DNA from: an uncultured Lachnospiraceae bacterium
Lineage (GTDB): Bacteria > Bacillota > Clostridia > Lachnospirales > Lachnospiraceae
Assembly: GCA_910587765.1 (NCBI GenBank)
Contig: CAJUNR010000023.1
Coordinates: 1 to 64,000, forward strand
DNA: 64,000 bases
Direction: 5' to 3'
Part shown: positions 16,555-24,006 of the stretch, piece by piece
How the letters are laid out: every line of letters starts with the position of its first letter
How positions within the stretch are numbered: position 1 is the stretch's first letter
The notes under the pieces: model-generated
The model's database searches: none
The model's input: only the letters and a program-made list of their open reading frames with translations
Told to the model about the DNA's origin: nothing
Translations under genes and position numbers: made by a program

Positions 16555-16593
16555 GGGTGCGTAAGGGAATTTGCTGCTTTGCGGCACGCACCC
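16555..16593 (+). promoter_or_regulatory. Intercistronic hairpin between precursor and maturase
   Basis: GGGTGCGT (16555-16562) pairs perfectly with ACGCACCC (16586-16593). There is no T tract, so it is probably a processing or attenuation element that keeps precursor message above maturase message, a common arrangement in RiPP operons. Confidence 0.5.
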
Positions 16594-16627
16594 TACTCGG
16601 TTAAAAAGGCAAAGTGAGGATAGAGAG

Positions 16628-17662
16628 ATGAAGCAATATTTTTCTTTTCAGTGGCACATTACGGATGAGTGCGACCAGCGGTGTAAGCACTGCTACATCT
16701 TTTCGGGAGACGCCTGCAAAAAAATTGATTTCATGGATTGGCGGCAGATGCAGGACACGTTCTATAACTGCCTTGATTTTTGCAAAGTATACAACCGTTT
16801 ACCCTATTTCTATATTACAGGAGGCGATCCGATTCTGCATCCGGATTTCTGGAGGCTGTTGAAACTGCTTCAGGAACACAGCATACCGTTTACCATTCTC
16901 GGAAATCCCTTTCACCTGAACGATCAGATCTGCCGCGAGCTGAAGACATACGGTTGTGAGAAATATCAACTGTCCATTGACGGGCTTCGCGAAACCCACG
17001 ACTGGTTCCGAAAACCCGGTTCCTACGACTGCACCCTGGAAAAGATCGGGTGTATCAATCGTGCGGGAATCCGCAGCGTGGTGATGACGACGGTTTCCAA
17101 AACGAACCGCATGGAAGTTCCCGGTATCATCGACGCGGTTGTCAAAGCAGGCGTGAATGTATTTGCTTTTTCCCGCTATGTGCCCAGCGGCGGCGATCTG
17201 GACGCAGGTATGACGCCCCAGGAATACCGGGAACTTCTGGCGATATGCGATGAAAAATTCAAAAAATATGAGGCGGAGGGCTGTGAGACTTATTTCAATA
17301 AGAAAGATCACCTGTGGACGCTGTATGAATATGAGACGGGAGCGTTCAAAATTCCCGAAAATGCGGAGGAAGGAATGATCTACGGCGGCTGCAACTGCGG
17401 CAACTGCCATATCACGATTCTTCCCACGGGCGATGTCTTCGCCTGCCGCCGGGTAGCCGACAGCAAGGTGGGCAATGTGTTCAAAGACAGGCTTGCGGAT
17501 ATCTGGGTATGTGAAATGGAAGCCTGGCGGGATTATGAAAAATTTGAAAAATGTTCAAAGTGCGAGCTGCTGGCGTTCTGCCGCGGCTGTCCCGCCGTCG
17601 CAAAAGGAACAGGCGGAAATTATTATGCGCCTGACCCGCAGTGCTGGAAGGAGGTTGTATAG
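16628..17662 (+). CDS. Radical SAM/SPASM peptide maturase (ACGX system)
   Basis: 344 aa. The radical SAM cluster motif CX3CX2C is C15-DQR-C19-KH-C22, followed by YITGGDPILHPDFW. The C-terminus is a SPASM domain with many cysteines (GGCNCGNCHI, DVFACRRVAD, EKCSKCELLAFCRGCP, PQCW) that hold auxiliary 4Fe-4S clusters. Proteins of this design install thioether or C-C links in ribosomal peptides. The ATG at 16628 has GAGGA eight bases upstream. It lies directly after the ACGX peptide, its expected substrate, and the stop overlaps the region before the nitroreductase start by only two bases of gap. Confidence 0.92.
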   Translation: MKQYFSFQWHITDECDQRCKHCYIFSGDACKKIDFMDWRQMQDTFYNCLDFCKVYNRLPYFYITGGDPILHPDFWRLLKLLQEHSIPFTILGNPFHLNDQICRELKTYGCEKYQLSIDGLRETHDWFRKPGSYDCTLEKIGCINRAGIRSVVMTTVSKTNRMEVPGIIDAVVKAGVNVFAFSRYVPSGGDLDAGMTPQEYRELLAICDEKFKKYEAEGCETYFNKKDHLWTLYEYETGAFKIPENAEEGMIYGGCNCGNCHITILPTGDVFACRRVADSKVGNVFKDRLADIWVCEMEAWRDYEKFEKCSKCELLAFCRGCPAVAKGTGGNYYAPDPQCWKEVV

Positions 17663-17664
17663 CG

Positions 17665-18252
17665 ATGAATGAAACGATGCAGACCATTTTACATCGGCGG
17701 TCGATCCGCAGATTTGACGAAAAACAGATCGAGGAGGACGCCTTGCAGGAGATTTTGCAGGCGGGACTGTATGCTCCAAGCGCGGGCGGGCGCCAAAGCG
17801 TACTCTTTGCCGTCTGTCAGACCAAGGAAATCAATGAGCGGCTTGGAAAAATCAAGCGGGCAAATTCCAGTCCCCGTATGGCGACGGCGTCAAACTATGT
17901 GTCCAGAGAACAGCCCAGTATCGCCGATGACCCGAAGCTGAAGAACGCCTTTTACGATGCGCCCACGGTCATCACCCTGTTTGCTCCGAAAAACTTTCTC
18001 TTTTCCCCGGAGGACTGCGCCCTTGCAGCCGGAAATATGATGCTGGCGGCGGATTCCCTCGGTATCGGTTCCTGTTATATCGGTCAGGGCTGGACCGCTT
18101 TTGCAGACCCTTATGGGCAGGAAGTATTAAAGAAGTGGGAGATCCCCGTGGATCACTACGCGGTTATGCAGCTTCTGCTTGGTTATCCCCGCGAAGGCGA
18201 TCCGCATCCCGCACCAAAACAAAGAAAAGAAGGGCGCATACTGCGATTTTAG
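17665..18252 (+). CDS. Nitroreductase family FMN oxidoreductase
   Basis: 195 aa. The N-terminal HRRSIRRFDEKQIEEDALQE and YAPSAGGRQ are FMN-contact motifs of the nitroreductase fold, and GIGSCYIGQGW with the end LLLGYP completes it. The ATG at 17665 follows GGAGG; it is two bases after the maturase stop. In other RiPP pathways this fold contains azoline dehydrogenases, but here no cyclodehydratase is present. It may recycle electrons for the radical SAM enzyme, modify the peptide, or detoxify quinones that the HxlR regulator senses. I cannot choose between these. Confidence 0.9.
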   Translation: MNETMQTILHRRSIRRFDEKQIEEDALQEILQAGLYAPSAGGRQSVLFAVCQTKEINERLGKIKRANSSPRMATASNYVSREQPSIADDPKLKNAFYDAPTVITLFAPKNFLFSPEDCALAAGNMMLAADSLGIGSCYIGQGWTAFADPYGQEVLKKWEIPVDHYAVMQLLLGYPREGDPHPAPKQRKEGRILRF

Positions 18253-18264
18253 GAGGTAATTGTT

Positions 18265-18885
18265 ATGGACGCGAAAACCTGTCTGGAAAAATTAAAACTT
18301 GTGGGCGTGTTATCCTTTGCAACGGTTGACGGTGAGGGGAATCCGCAGATTCGCTGTATCAGTGCGGTTCATTTTGAGAAAGACGGCTTTTATTTTTTCA
18401 CAGCGCGAGGAAAGAACTTCTGCCATGAACTTCTTGAAAACGGCAGGGTTCAGATACTGGCTTACACCCGCTTCAAGGAAATGATACGGCTGTCCGCAAA
18501 GGCCGTGCCTGCCCCCGAATCGGAGCAGGAAGAAAAAATCAACACGATCTTCTCCGAACAGCCTTATCTGGCCAATGTTTATCCGGGCGATACCCGAAAA
18601 ATAGGGATTATTTTTGAGGTGAAACATGGCGAAATCGAATATTTTCATCTTGGCGTCAATCCCATTTTTCGGGAAAGCTATACGTTTGGGGCAGGGACGG
18701 TTTCGGAAAAGGGGTATTTCATTACCGACAGCTGTATTGGCTGCGGAATATGTCAGGAAAGCTGTCCGCAGAGATGTATCATACAGGGAGAGCCTTGTCA
18801 GATCCAGCAGGAACACTGCCTGCACTGCGGAAGCTGTTACGAAAACTGCCCGGTAAAAGCGGTTCAGATAAAAGGCGCGAAATGA
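18265..18885 (+). CDS. PNPOx-like flavin protein fused to a 2x[4Fe-4S] ferredoxin
   Basis: 206 aa. Residues 1-135 form a pyridoxamine-phosphate-oxidase-like split barrel (LSFATVDGEGNPQIRCISAV, FYFFTARGKNF), which usually binds FMN. The C-terminus has two cluster motifs, CIGCGICQESCPQRC and CLHCGSCYENCP. The protein looks like an internal electron-transfer module, able to pass electrons from flavin to iron-sulfur centres such as those of the maturase. The AGGAGG ribosome site is next to the start and the gap to the nitroreductase gene is 12 bases. A terminator follows, so it closes the operon. Confidence 0.88.
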   Translation: MDAKTCLEKLKLVGVLSFATVDGEGNPQIRCISAVHFEKDGFYFFTARGKNFCHELLENGRVQILAYTRFKEMIRLSAKAVPAPESEQEEKINTIFSEQPYLANVYPGDTRKIGIIFEVKHGEIEYFHLGVNPIFRESYTFGAGTVSEKGYFITDSCIGCGICQESCPQRCIIQGEPCQIQQEHCLHCGSCYENCPVKAVQIKGAK

Positions 18886-18969
18886 GAAGTGACGGAGAGG
18901 CAGTCAATTTGTATTGACAGTGATACCGGAACTGTGCCGGAAGATTTGAGATGAACATTTATCGTTTGT

Positions 18970-19014
18970 AAAACCGTCAAAGTGTAAAGTATCGTTACAT
19001 TCTGGCGGTTTTTT
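18970..19014 (+). terminator. Rho-independent terminator of the ACGX operon
   Basis: AAAACCG and AAGTGTAA pair with TTACATT and CGGTTTT around a short loop, with the 3' arm running into a T6 tract. The A-rich 5' side makes it potentially bidirectional. Confidence 0.75.
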
Positions 19015-19082
19015 ATATTGCATGGGAATTGTGCCCGTCGATTCTGACATTCAGAAGGGAAGAGGGAATGTAAGCGCAGGAC

Positions 19083-19111
19083 TTGTAATAATTTTGCAAT
19101 AATGTTATAAT
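19083..19111 (+). promoter_or_regulatory. Promoter of the cell-surface glycan locus
   Basis: TTGTAA (19083-19088), a 17-base spacer and a perfect TATAAT (19106-19111), just over 100 bases before the first gene. Confidence 0.7.
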
Positions 19112-19215
19112 CGTCCAAAATACAGCGCATAATTCAGAAAAGAACCTGTCGGACGCCGGCGGATGTGGTTTTGTGCCTGCGGGCGGGAGATTTTATATTT
19201 TTAAGGAAGAGACAG

Positions 19216-20241
19216 ATGATGAAGAGACAGATGTGGGTGCCGGTTCTCGGCGTGCTGGCCGCGCTGCTGGCGCTGACAGCGGGGCGGGCGGACAGGAAGG
19301 AAGAGGGGTTTACGCTTCCCGGATATCACAACGCGGATGCCAAATTTCTGGGCAGCCATGTGATTACCAGCGTGGAGGAAGGAATCCGTATCCTCGATCT
19401 GCAGGGGAATACAATCCGGCAGTACGACGGTCTGTCCGCCTCCTGGCTGTACGTACAGGAGGAAGCGCGCAGTCCGCAGGAAGAGACAGAAGGGGCGGAC
19501 GGCGGGTATACGGTCGCCTACAGCAATCATGTCAATGAGACGCACATTCTGCGTCTGACGGAGGAGCTGGAGCTGCTCGACGACCGGCTCGTTCTGACGA
19601 CGGACACGCTGGCGATTGACCCGATCCTCATCCGGGACGGGGACGGCTGGCTTTTGACGCATACCTGCATCGAGGGGACGGTCAACAACCCGGATCCGCA
19701 GGGGGAGAACGGCGTCTATACGGTGAAGCTGTACCGTTCGGATAATCTGGAAGACTGGGAATATGTGACGGATATCATCAGCCGGAAGCACAATCTGGAG
19801 GACGGAGATCTCCGCCTTGCGGACGGGAAGCTTTGTTACTTTTTCGAGATGGAGCAGTATGACAAGGGGCCGTCCGCGATCTGCGTGATGGTATCCGGCG
19901 ACGGCGGCGAGACCTGGAGCAGTCCGAGGGAACTTCTTCCCCCGGTTGCCGACAACGAGATGGCGTCCTGCGAGCCCACAGAAGACGGGTGGAGGCTGTA
20001 TGTGAGCAGCGATTATTCCTGTGTGGGCGAGAGCTATCAGGGCGCGTCGGTCTATTACGCCGATTATACGGCGGATTTTGAGCCTATCCGTACCTGGTGC
20101 CCGTCCGATATGCCGGACAACCGGTCGGTAAGGCTTTACGAGGTAAAACAGACGGACGGAGCGCTTGCGTTCCTGTTTGCCAGGAATTTCCTGACGGACT
20201 GCGATCTTTTGCTTCGTATGCTGGAGAAAGAAAGTGATTGA
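19216..20241 (+). CDS. Exported sialidase/glycosidase-like beta-propeller protein
   Basis: 341 aa. A basic N-terminus and hydrophobic stretch (MMKRQMWVPVLGVLAALLAL) form a signal peptide or anchor. The rest is rich in short strands, with one Asp-box-like motif (VSGDGGETWSSP) of the sialidase/BNR type and segments like ILIRDGDGWLLTHT and LRLADGKLCYFFEMEQ that resemble five-bladed glycosidase propellers. No catalytic set can be assigned, so it could bind glycan only. The ATG at 19216 is preceded by AAGGAAG; the ATG at 19219 is equally possible. It heads the polysaccharide locus. Confidence 0.65.
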   Translation: MMKRQMWVPVLGVLAALLALTAGRADRKEEGFTLPGYHNADAKFLGSHVITSVEEGIRILDLQGNTIRQYDGLSASWLYVQEEARSPQEETEGADGGYTVAYSNHVNETHILRLTEELELLDDRLVLTTDTLAIDPILIRDGDGWLLTHTCIEGTVNNPDPQGENGVYTVKLYRSDNLEDWEYVTDIISRKHNLEDGDLRLADGKLCYFFEMEQYDKGPSAICVMVSGDGGETWSSPRELLPPVADNEMASCEPTEDGWRLYVSSDYSCVGESYQGASVYYADYTADFEPIRTWCPSDMPDNRSVRLYEVKQTDGALAFLFARNFLTDCDLLLRMLEKESD

Positions 20242-20335
20242 GTCACACCTGCGCCACCCGGACGCCCGCACCGGGCTGAATCACGGGGTGGGGCAAGTAA
20301 CGCTGTAGAGCAATAACAGGAGGAAAGAATCGAAG

Positions 20336-21205
20336 ATGAAAGGTATTATACTGGCGGGTGGCTCCGGAACGAGGCTGTATCCGCTGACGAAAGCAGTATC
20401 CAAACAGATTATGCCGGTCTACGACAAACCCATGATCTATTATCCTTTGTCGATCCTGATGCTGGCGGGCATCCGGGAGGTGCTGATTATTTCGACGCCG
20501 AGGGATCTGCCGATGTTCCGGGAGCTTCTGGGAGACGGGAGCCAGCTTGGCATGCGCTTTGCCTATGAAGTGCAGGAACAGCCGCGGGGGCTGGCGGACG
20601 CGTTTATCATCGGGGCGGATTTTATCGGGAAAGACAGCGTGGCGCTGATTCTGGGAGACAACATTTTCTACGGACAGAGTTTTTCTCAGGTGCTTAAAAG
20701 AGTCGTCTCTCACGAAAAGGGAGCAACGATCTTCGGCTACTATGTGCGGGATCCGCGGGAGTACGGCGTTGTGGAGTTCGACGAAAACGGGATGGCGGTG
20801 TCCATTGAAGAAAAACCGGAGCATCCCAAGTCCAATTACGCGGTGCCAGGACTGTATTTTTATGACAACGATGTGGTGGAAATTGCGAAAAACGTCAAAC
20901 CCTCTGCCCGGGGAGAGATTGAGATTACGAGTATCAACAACGAATATCTGAGAAGGGGCATGCTCCGCGTGGAGACGCTTGGCCGGGGCTTCGCCTGGCT
21001 GGATACGGGGAACCATGACGCGCTTCTGGACGCGGCGGATTTTGTGGCGGCGTTTCAGAAGAGGCAGGGGCTCTACATCTCCTGCATCGAGGAGATCGCG
21101 TTCCGCCGGAAGTTTATTGACCGGGAACAGCTTCTGGAGCTGGCAAAGCCGCTGATGAAGACGCCCTACGGGCAGTATCTGGTCGACGTGGCCAACGGTT
21201 TATAA
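20336..21205 (+). CDS. rfbA: Glucose-1-phosphate thymidylyltransferase
   Basis: 289 aa, the usual RmlA length. It joins glucose-1-phosphate and dTTP to dTDP-glucose, the first step to dTDP-L-rhamnose. The nucleotide-binding start GIILAGGSGTRLYPLT, the substrate loop KQIMPVYDKPMIYYPLS, LILGDNIFYG and GLYFYDND are family hallmarks. The ribosome site AGGAGGAAAG precedes the ATG. It is followed by rfbC, but rfbB and rfbD are not in this window and must be elsewhere for the pathway to be complete. Confidence 0.96.
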   Translation: MKGIILAGGSGTRLYPLTKAVSKQIMPVYDKPMIYYPLSILMLAGIREVLIISTPRDLPMFRELLGDGSQLGMRFAYEVQEQPRGLADAFIIGADFIGKDSVALILGDNIFYGQSFSQVLKRVVSHEKGATIFGYYVRDPREYGVVEFDENGMAVSIEEKPEHPKSNYAVPGLYFYDNDVVEIAKNVKPSARGEIEITSINNEYLRRGMLRVETLGRGFAWLDTGNHDALLDAADFVAAFQKRQGLYISCIEEIAFRRKFIDREQLLELAKPLMKTPYGQYLVDVANGL

Positions 21206-21289
21206 AGAGAAAGCAGGAGACAGAAGCGGGAAGAACCGGCGGCGGAGAAGGCCGGAGATTTCATGAGAAAAAGAGAGGAAGGAAAGCAT

Positions 21290-21841
21290 ATGGGTAAAAT
21301 CACGGTGGAGACCTGTGAGATTGAGGGACTGAAGATTATCACTCCGGCGGTGTTCGGCGATGAGCGCGGGTATTTTATGGAAACCTATAATTACAGGGAT
21401 TATGCGGCGGCAGGAATTGATATGGAGTTTGTGCAGGACAATCAGTCCGCGTCCAGGAAAGGCGTGCTGCGCGGTATGCATTTCCAGATTCATTATCCGC
21501 AGGATAAGCTGGTGCGGGTCGTGAAGGGAGAGGTCTTTGACGTCGTGGTGGATTTAAGGCCGGGTTCCGCGACCTACGGGAAATGGCACGGGGTGCTTCT
21601 GTCCGCTGAGAACAAGAAGCAGTTCTTCATTCCGAAAAACTTCGCGCACGGTTTTCTGGTGCTGTCCGACGAGGCGGAATTTGTCTATAAATGCACGGAT
21701 TTTTACCATCCGAACGACGAAGGCGGCCTGGCGTGGAATGATCGGGAGATCGGCATCGAATGGCCCATACCGGAAGGGATGGAGCTGATCATCTCGGAGA
21801 AGGACCAGAGATGGGGCGGCATCCGGGAACTGAAAAGGTAA
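21290..21841 (+). CDS. rfbC: dTDP-4-dehydrorhamnose 3,5-epimerase
   Basis: 183 aa. The cupin-fold RmlC epimerase acts on dTDP-4-keto-6-deoxyglucose. Motifs include FGDERGYFMETY, FVQDNQSASRKGVLRGMHFQ (with the catalytic-dyad His in RGMHFQ), VFDVVVDLRPGSATYG and FIPKNFAHGFLVLSDEAEF. The ATG at 21290 has GGAAGGAAAG upstream; the longer frame adds nine charged residues outside the family. The sugar made is likely L-rhamnose for the polymer assembled by the downstream glycosyltransferases. Confidence 0.96.
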   Translation: MGKITVETCEIEGLKIITPAVFGDERGYFMETYNYRDYAAAGIDMEFVQDNQSASRKGVLRGMHFQIHYPQDKLVRVVKGEVFDVVVDLRPGSATYGKWHGVLLSAENKKQFFIPKNFAHGFLVLSDEAEFVYKCTDFYHPNDEGGLAWNDREIGIEWPIPEGMELIISEKDQRWGGIRELKR

Positions 21842-21852
21842 GGAGGGTCTGT

Positions 21853-22668
21853 ATGTCGGACCATATGTTTCTGGATTTCTGGAAGAACAGGAAGCTGATC
21901 TGGAAGCTGGCCAGGAATGATTTCAAAACCCGGTACGCGGGCTCTTATTTCGGCGTGCTGTGGGCGATGGTCCAGCCGGTAGTCATCGTGCTGGTGTACT
22001 GGTTTGTCTTCCAGATCGGCCTGAACAACGCGACAGCGGAATTGAAACAGGGGATTCATGTGCCCTTTGTCCTCTGGCTGGTCAGCGGCATCGTGCCCTG
22101 GTTCTACTTCTCGGAAAGTTTAAGCAACGGGACCAACGCGCTGCTGGAGTACAATTATCTGGTGAAAAAAGTGGTGTTTAACATCCACATTCTGCCGCTG
22201 GTCAAGACGGTAGCCGCGCTGTTCATTCACGCTTTTTTTGTGCTGTTCATGCTGGTGCTGTTCGCGTGCTACGGATACGCTCCGGGGTTGCATACACTGA
22301 AGGTCGTCTATTTCAGCTTCAGCCTGACGGTCTTCGTCACGGGCGTGTGCATGCTGACCAGCGCGCTGGTGGTGTTTTTCCGGGATCTGAGCCAGATCAT
22401 CAATATCTTCCTGCAGGTGGGGATCTGGATGACGCCGATTATGTGGTCCCTGGAGGATCTGCTTTTGAAATATCCGTTTCTGATTATATTGAAACTCAAT
22501 CCTCTGTGTTATATCGTTTACGGTTACCGCGCGGTGTTGTTTCAGACGGATACCGTCGCGGGTCTGGGCTGGATGAACGTCTATTTCTGGGCCGTGACGC
22601 TCCTGATCTGGGCCGTCGGCGGCAGTGTTTTTCGAAAATTAAAAGTGCATTTTGCGGATGTACTGTGA
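21853..22668 (+). CDS. Polysaccharide ABC transporter permease (Wzm-like)
   Basis: 271 aa with six membrane helices and the ABC-2 permease pattern. Starts with WKLARNDFKTRYAGSYFGVLW and includes SGIVPWFYFSESLSNGTNAL, which is typical of O-antigen and teichoic acid exporters (Wzm/TagG/RgpC). The ATG at 21853 is preceded by AGGAGGG. It forms the membrane channel for a lipid-linked glycan chain with the ATPase encoded 31 bases downstream. Confidence 0.94.
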   Translation: MSDHMFLDFWKNRKLIWKLARNDFKTRYAGSYFGVLWAMVQPVVIVLVYWFVFQIGLNNATAELKQGIHVPFVLWLVSGIVPWFYFSESLSNGTNALLEYNYLVKKVVFNIHILPLVKTVAALFIHAFFVLFMLVLFACYGYAPGLHTLKVVYFSFSLTVFVTGVCMLTSALVVFFRDLSQIINIFLQVGIWMTPIMWSLEDLLLKYPFLIILKLNPLCYIVYGYRAVLFQTDTVAGLGWMNVYFWAVTLLIWAVGGSVFRKLKVHFADVL

Positions 22669-22699
22669 GCAGTGAGGAAAAGATGAGGTATCGGAAGCG

Positions 22700-23980
22700 A
22701 TGAGCAGCGAAGCGATCAGACTGGAACATATCACGAAGGTTTATAAACTGTATAACCGAAACCGGGACCGGCTGAAGGATTCTCTGGGGTTGACAAAGAA
22801 GAAATGCTACACCGAGCATTATGCACTCAGGGATGTGAGCATGACGATCCGTCAGGGAGAGACCGTGGGAATCATCGGAGTCAACGGCTCCGGCAAATCC
22901 ACGATTCTGAAGATTATTACCGGCGTTCTCGGTGCCACCGGCGGCGAGATGGAGATTAACGGCAGGATTTCGGCGCTTCTGGAACTGGGCGCCGGATTTA
23001 ATATGGAGTATACCGGTCTGGAAAACGTGTATCTGAACGGGACGATGCTGGGATTTTCCGAGAAGGAGATCGAGGAGCGTCTTCCGGACATCCTGGATTT
23101 TGCGGATATCGGAGCGTTCGTTCATCAGCCGGTGAAAACTTATTCCAGCGGCATGTTTGTGCGGCTGGCTTTTGCGGTGGCGATCAACATCGATCCGGAG
23201 ATTCTGATCGTGGATGAGGCGCTGTCGGTCGGAGACGTCTTTTTTCAGGCGAAATGTTATCACAAATTTGAAGAATTTAAGAAACAGGGGAAGACCATCC
23301 TCTTTGTCAGCCACGATCTGACCAGTATCGCCAAATACTGCGACCGGGTCGTCCTTTTGAACAAGGGGGTGAAGCTGGCGGAAGGCTCTCCCAAAGACAT
23401 GGTCAATATGTATAAGAAGCTTCTCGTTCATCAATTGGATGAGGAGACGCTGGAAGACGTGGGCAGGAAGAGCGCAATCGACCGGCATACGGAGCAGGGG
23501 AAGGCCTGGAAGGATCATTTTGAGGTCAACCCGACGCTTCTGGATTATGGAGAGAAGCAGGCGGAGATCGTGGATTTTGGAATCATCGACCAGTACGGAC
23601 AGTTTTCCGGCATTATCGAGAAGGGCTCCACATGCCAGGTAAAGGCGAAGATTGAGTTCCATAGTCAGGTGAAGGATCCCATCTTTACGATTACGATCCG
23701 CAACAAACAGGGAACGGATATCACCGGGACCAACACCATGTTTGAGCGTGTGGAGACCGGTGTGGTGGAGGCCGGGGAGAGCAGGGTCGTGACCTATACC
23801 CAGCGGATTGATCTGCAGGGCGGGGACTACCTGCTGTCGCTGGGCTGCACCGGATATGTGGGAGACGAATTTAAGGTGTACCACAGACTCTATGATCTGG
23901 TGGGGCTCACCGTGCTTTCGGATAAGGACACGGTGGGATTCTATGACATGAATACCGTGATTACGGTGGAAAAAGGATAG
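22700..23980 (+). CDS. Polysaccharide ABC transporter ATPase with C-terminal glycan-binding domain (Wzt-like)
   Basis: 426 aa. The ATPase has Walker A GVNGSGKST, signature YSSGMFVRLAFA and Walker B ILIVDEALSVGD. Residues from about 265 to the end form an extra beta-sandwich domain (VDFGIIDQYGQFSGIIEKGS, FTITIRNKQGTDITG, GGDYLLSLGC) matching Wzt_C. In E. coli O8/O9a this domain recognises a cap on the finished polymer before export. Its presence here, directly before a methyltransferase/kinase-like gene, suggests cap-dependent export. The reaction drives export of lipid-linked polysaccharide by ATP hydrolysis. Confidence 0.94.
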   Translation: MSSEAIRLEHITKVYKLYNRNRDRLKDSLGLTKKKCYTEHYALRDVSMTIRQGETVGIIGVNGSGKSTILKIITGVLGATGGEMEINGRISALLELGAGFNMEYTGLENVYLNGTMLGFSEKEIEERLPDILDFADIGAFVHQPVKTYSSGMFVRLAFAVAINIDPEILIVDEALSVGDVFFQAKCYHKFEEFKKQGKTILFVSHDLTSIAKYCDRVVLLNKGVKLAEGSPKDMVNMYKKLLVHQLDEETLEDVGRKSAIDRHTEQGKAWKDHFEVNPTLLDYGEKQAEIVDFGIIDQYGQFSGIIEKGSTCQVKAKIEFHSQVKDPIFTITIRNKQGTDITGTNTMFERVETGVVEAGESRVVTYTQRIDLQGGDYLLSLGCTGYVGDEFKVYHRLYDLVGLTVLSDKDTVGFYDMNTVITVEKG

Positions 23981-24006
23981 GCACAGGAAAGAGGCAGGGT
24001 GACTGG

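Larger units (their letters stand above)
18886..19215. other. 330-bp intergenic region: terminator then promoter
   Basis: No gene is supported here. It holds the terminator of the ACGX operon (18970-19014) and the promoter of the glycan locus (19083-19111). The remaining bases show nothing specific. Confidence 0.6.

Noticed and set aside
16435..16564. Open frame after the ACGX peptide in another reading frame
   Set aside because: No start codon with a ribosome site and no recognisable family; it would need a frameshift from the peptide gene.
16068..16591. Several minus-strand and other-frame ORFs opposite the ACGX peptide, rich in Arg/Pro or Ala/Gly
   Set aside because: They are translations of the repeated peptide DNA in other frames; only the frame with Cys repeats has a ribosome site and a matching maturase.
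22496..23884. 462-codon minus-strand ORF opposite the Wzt gene
   Set aside because: A shadow caused by high GC and codon bias; the sense frame is a clear ABC ATPase.
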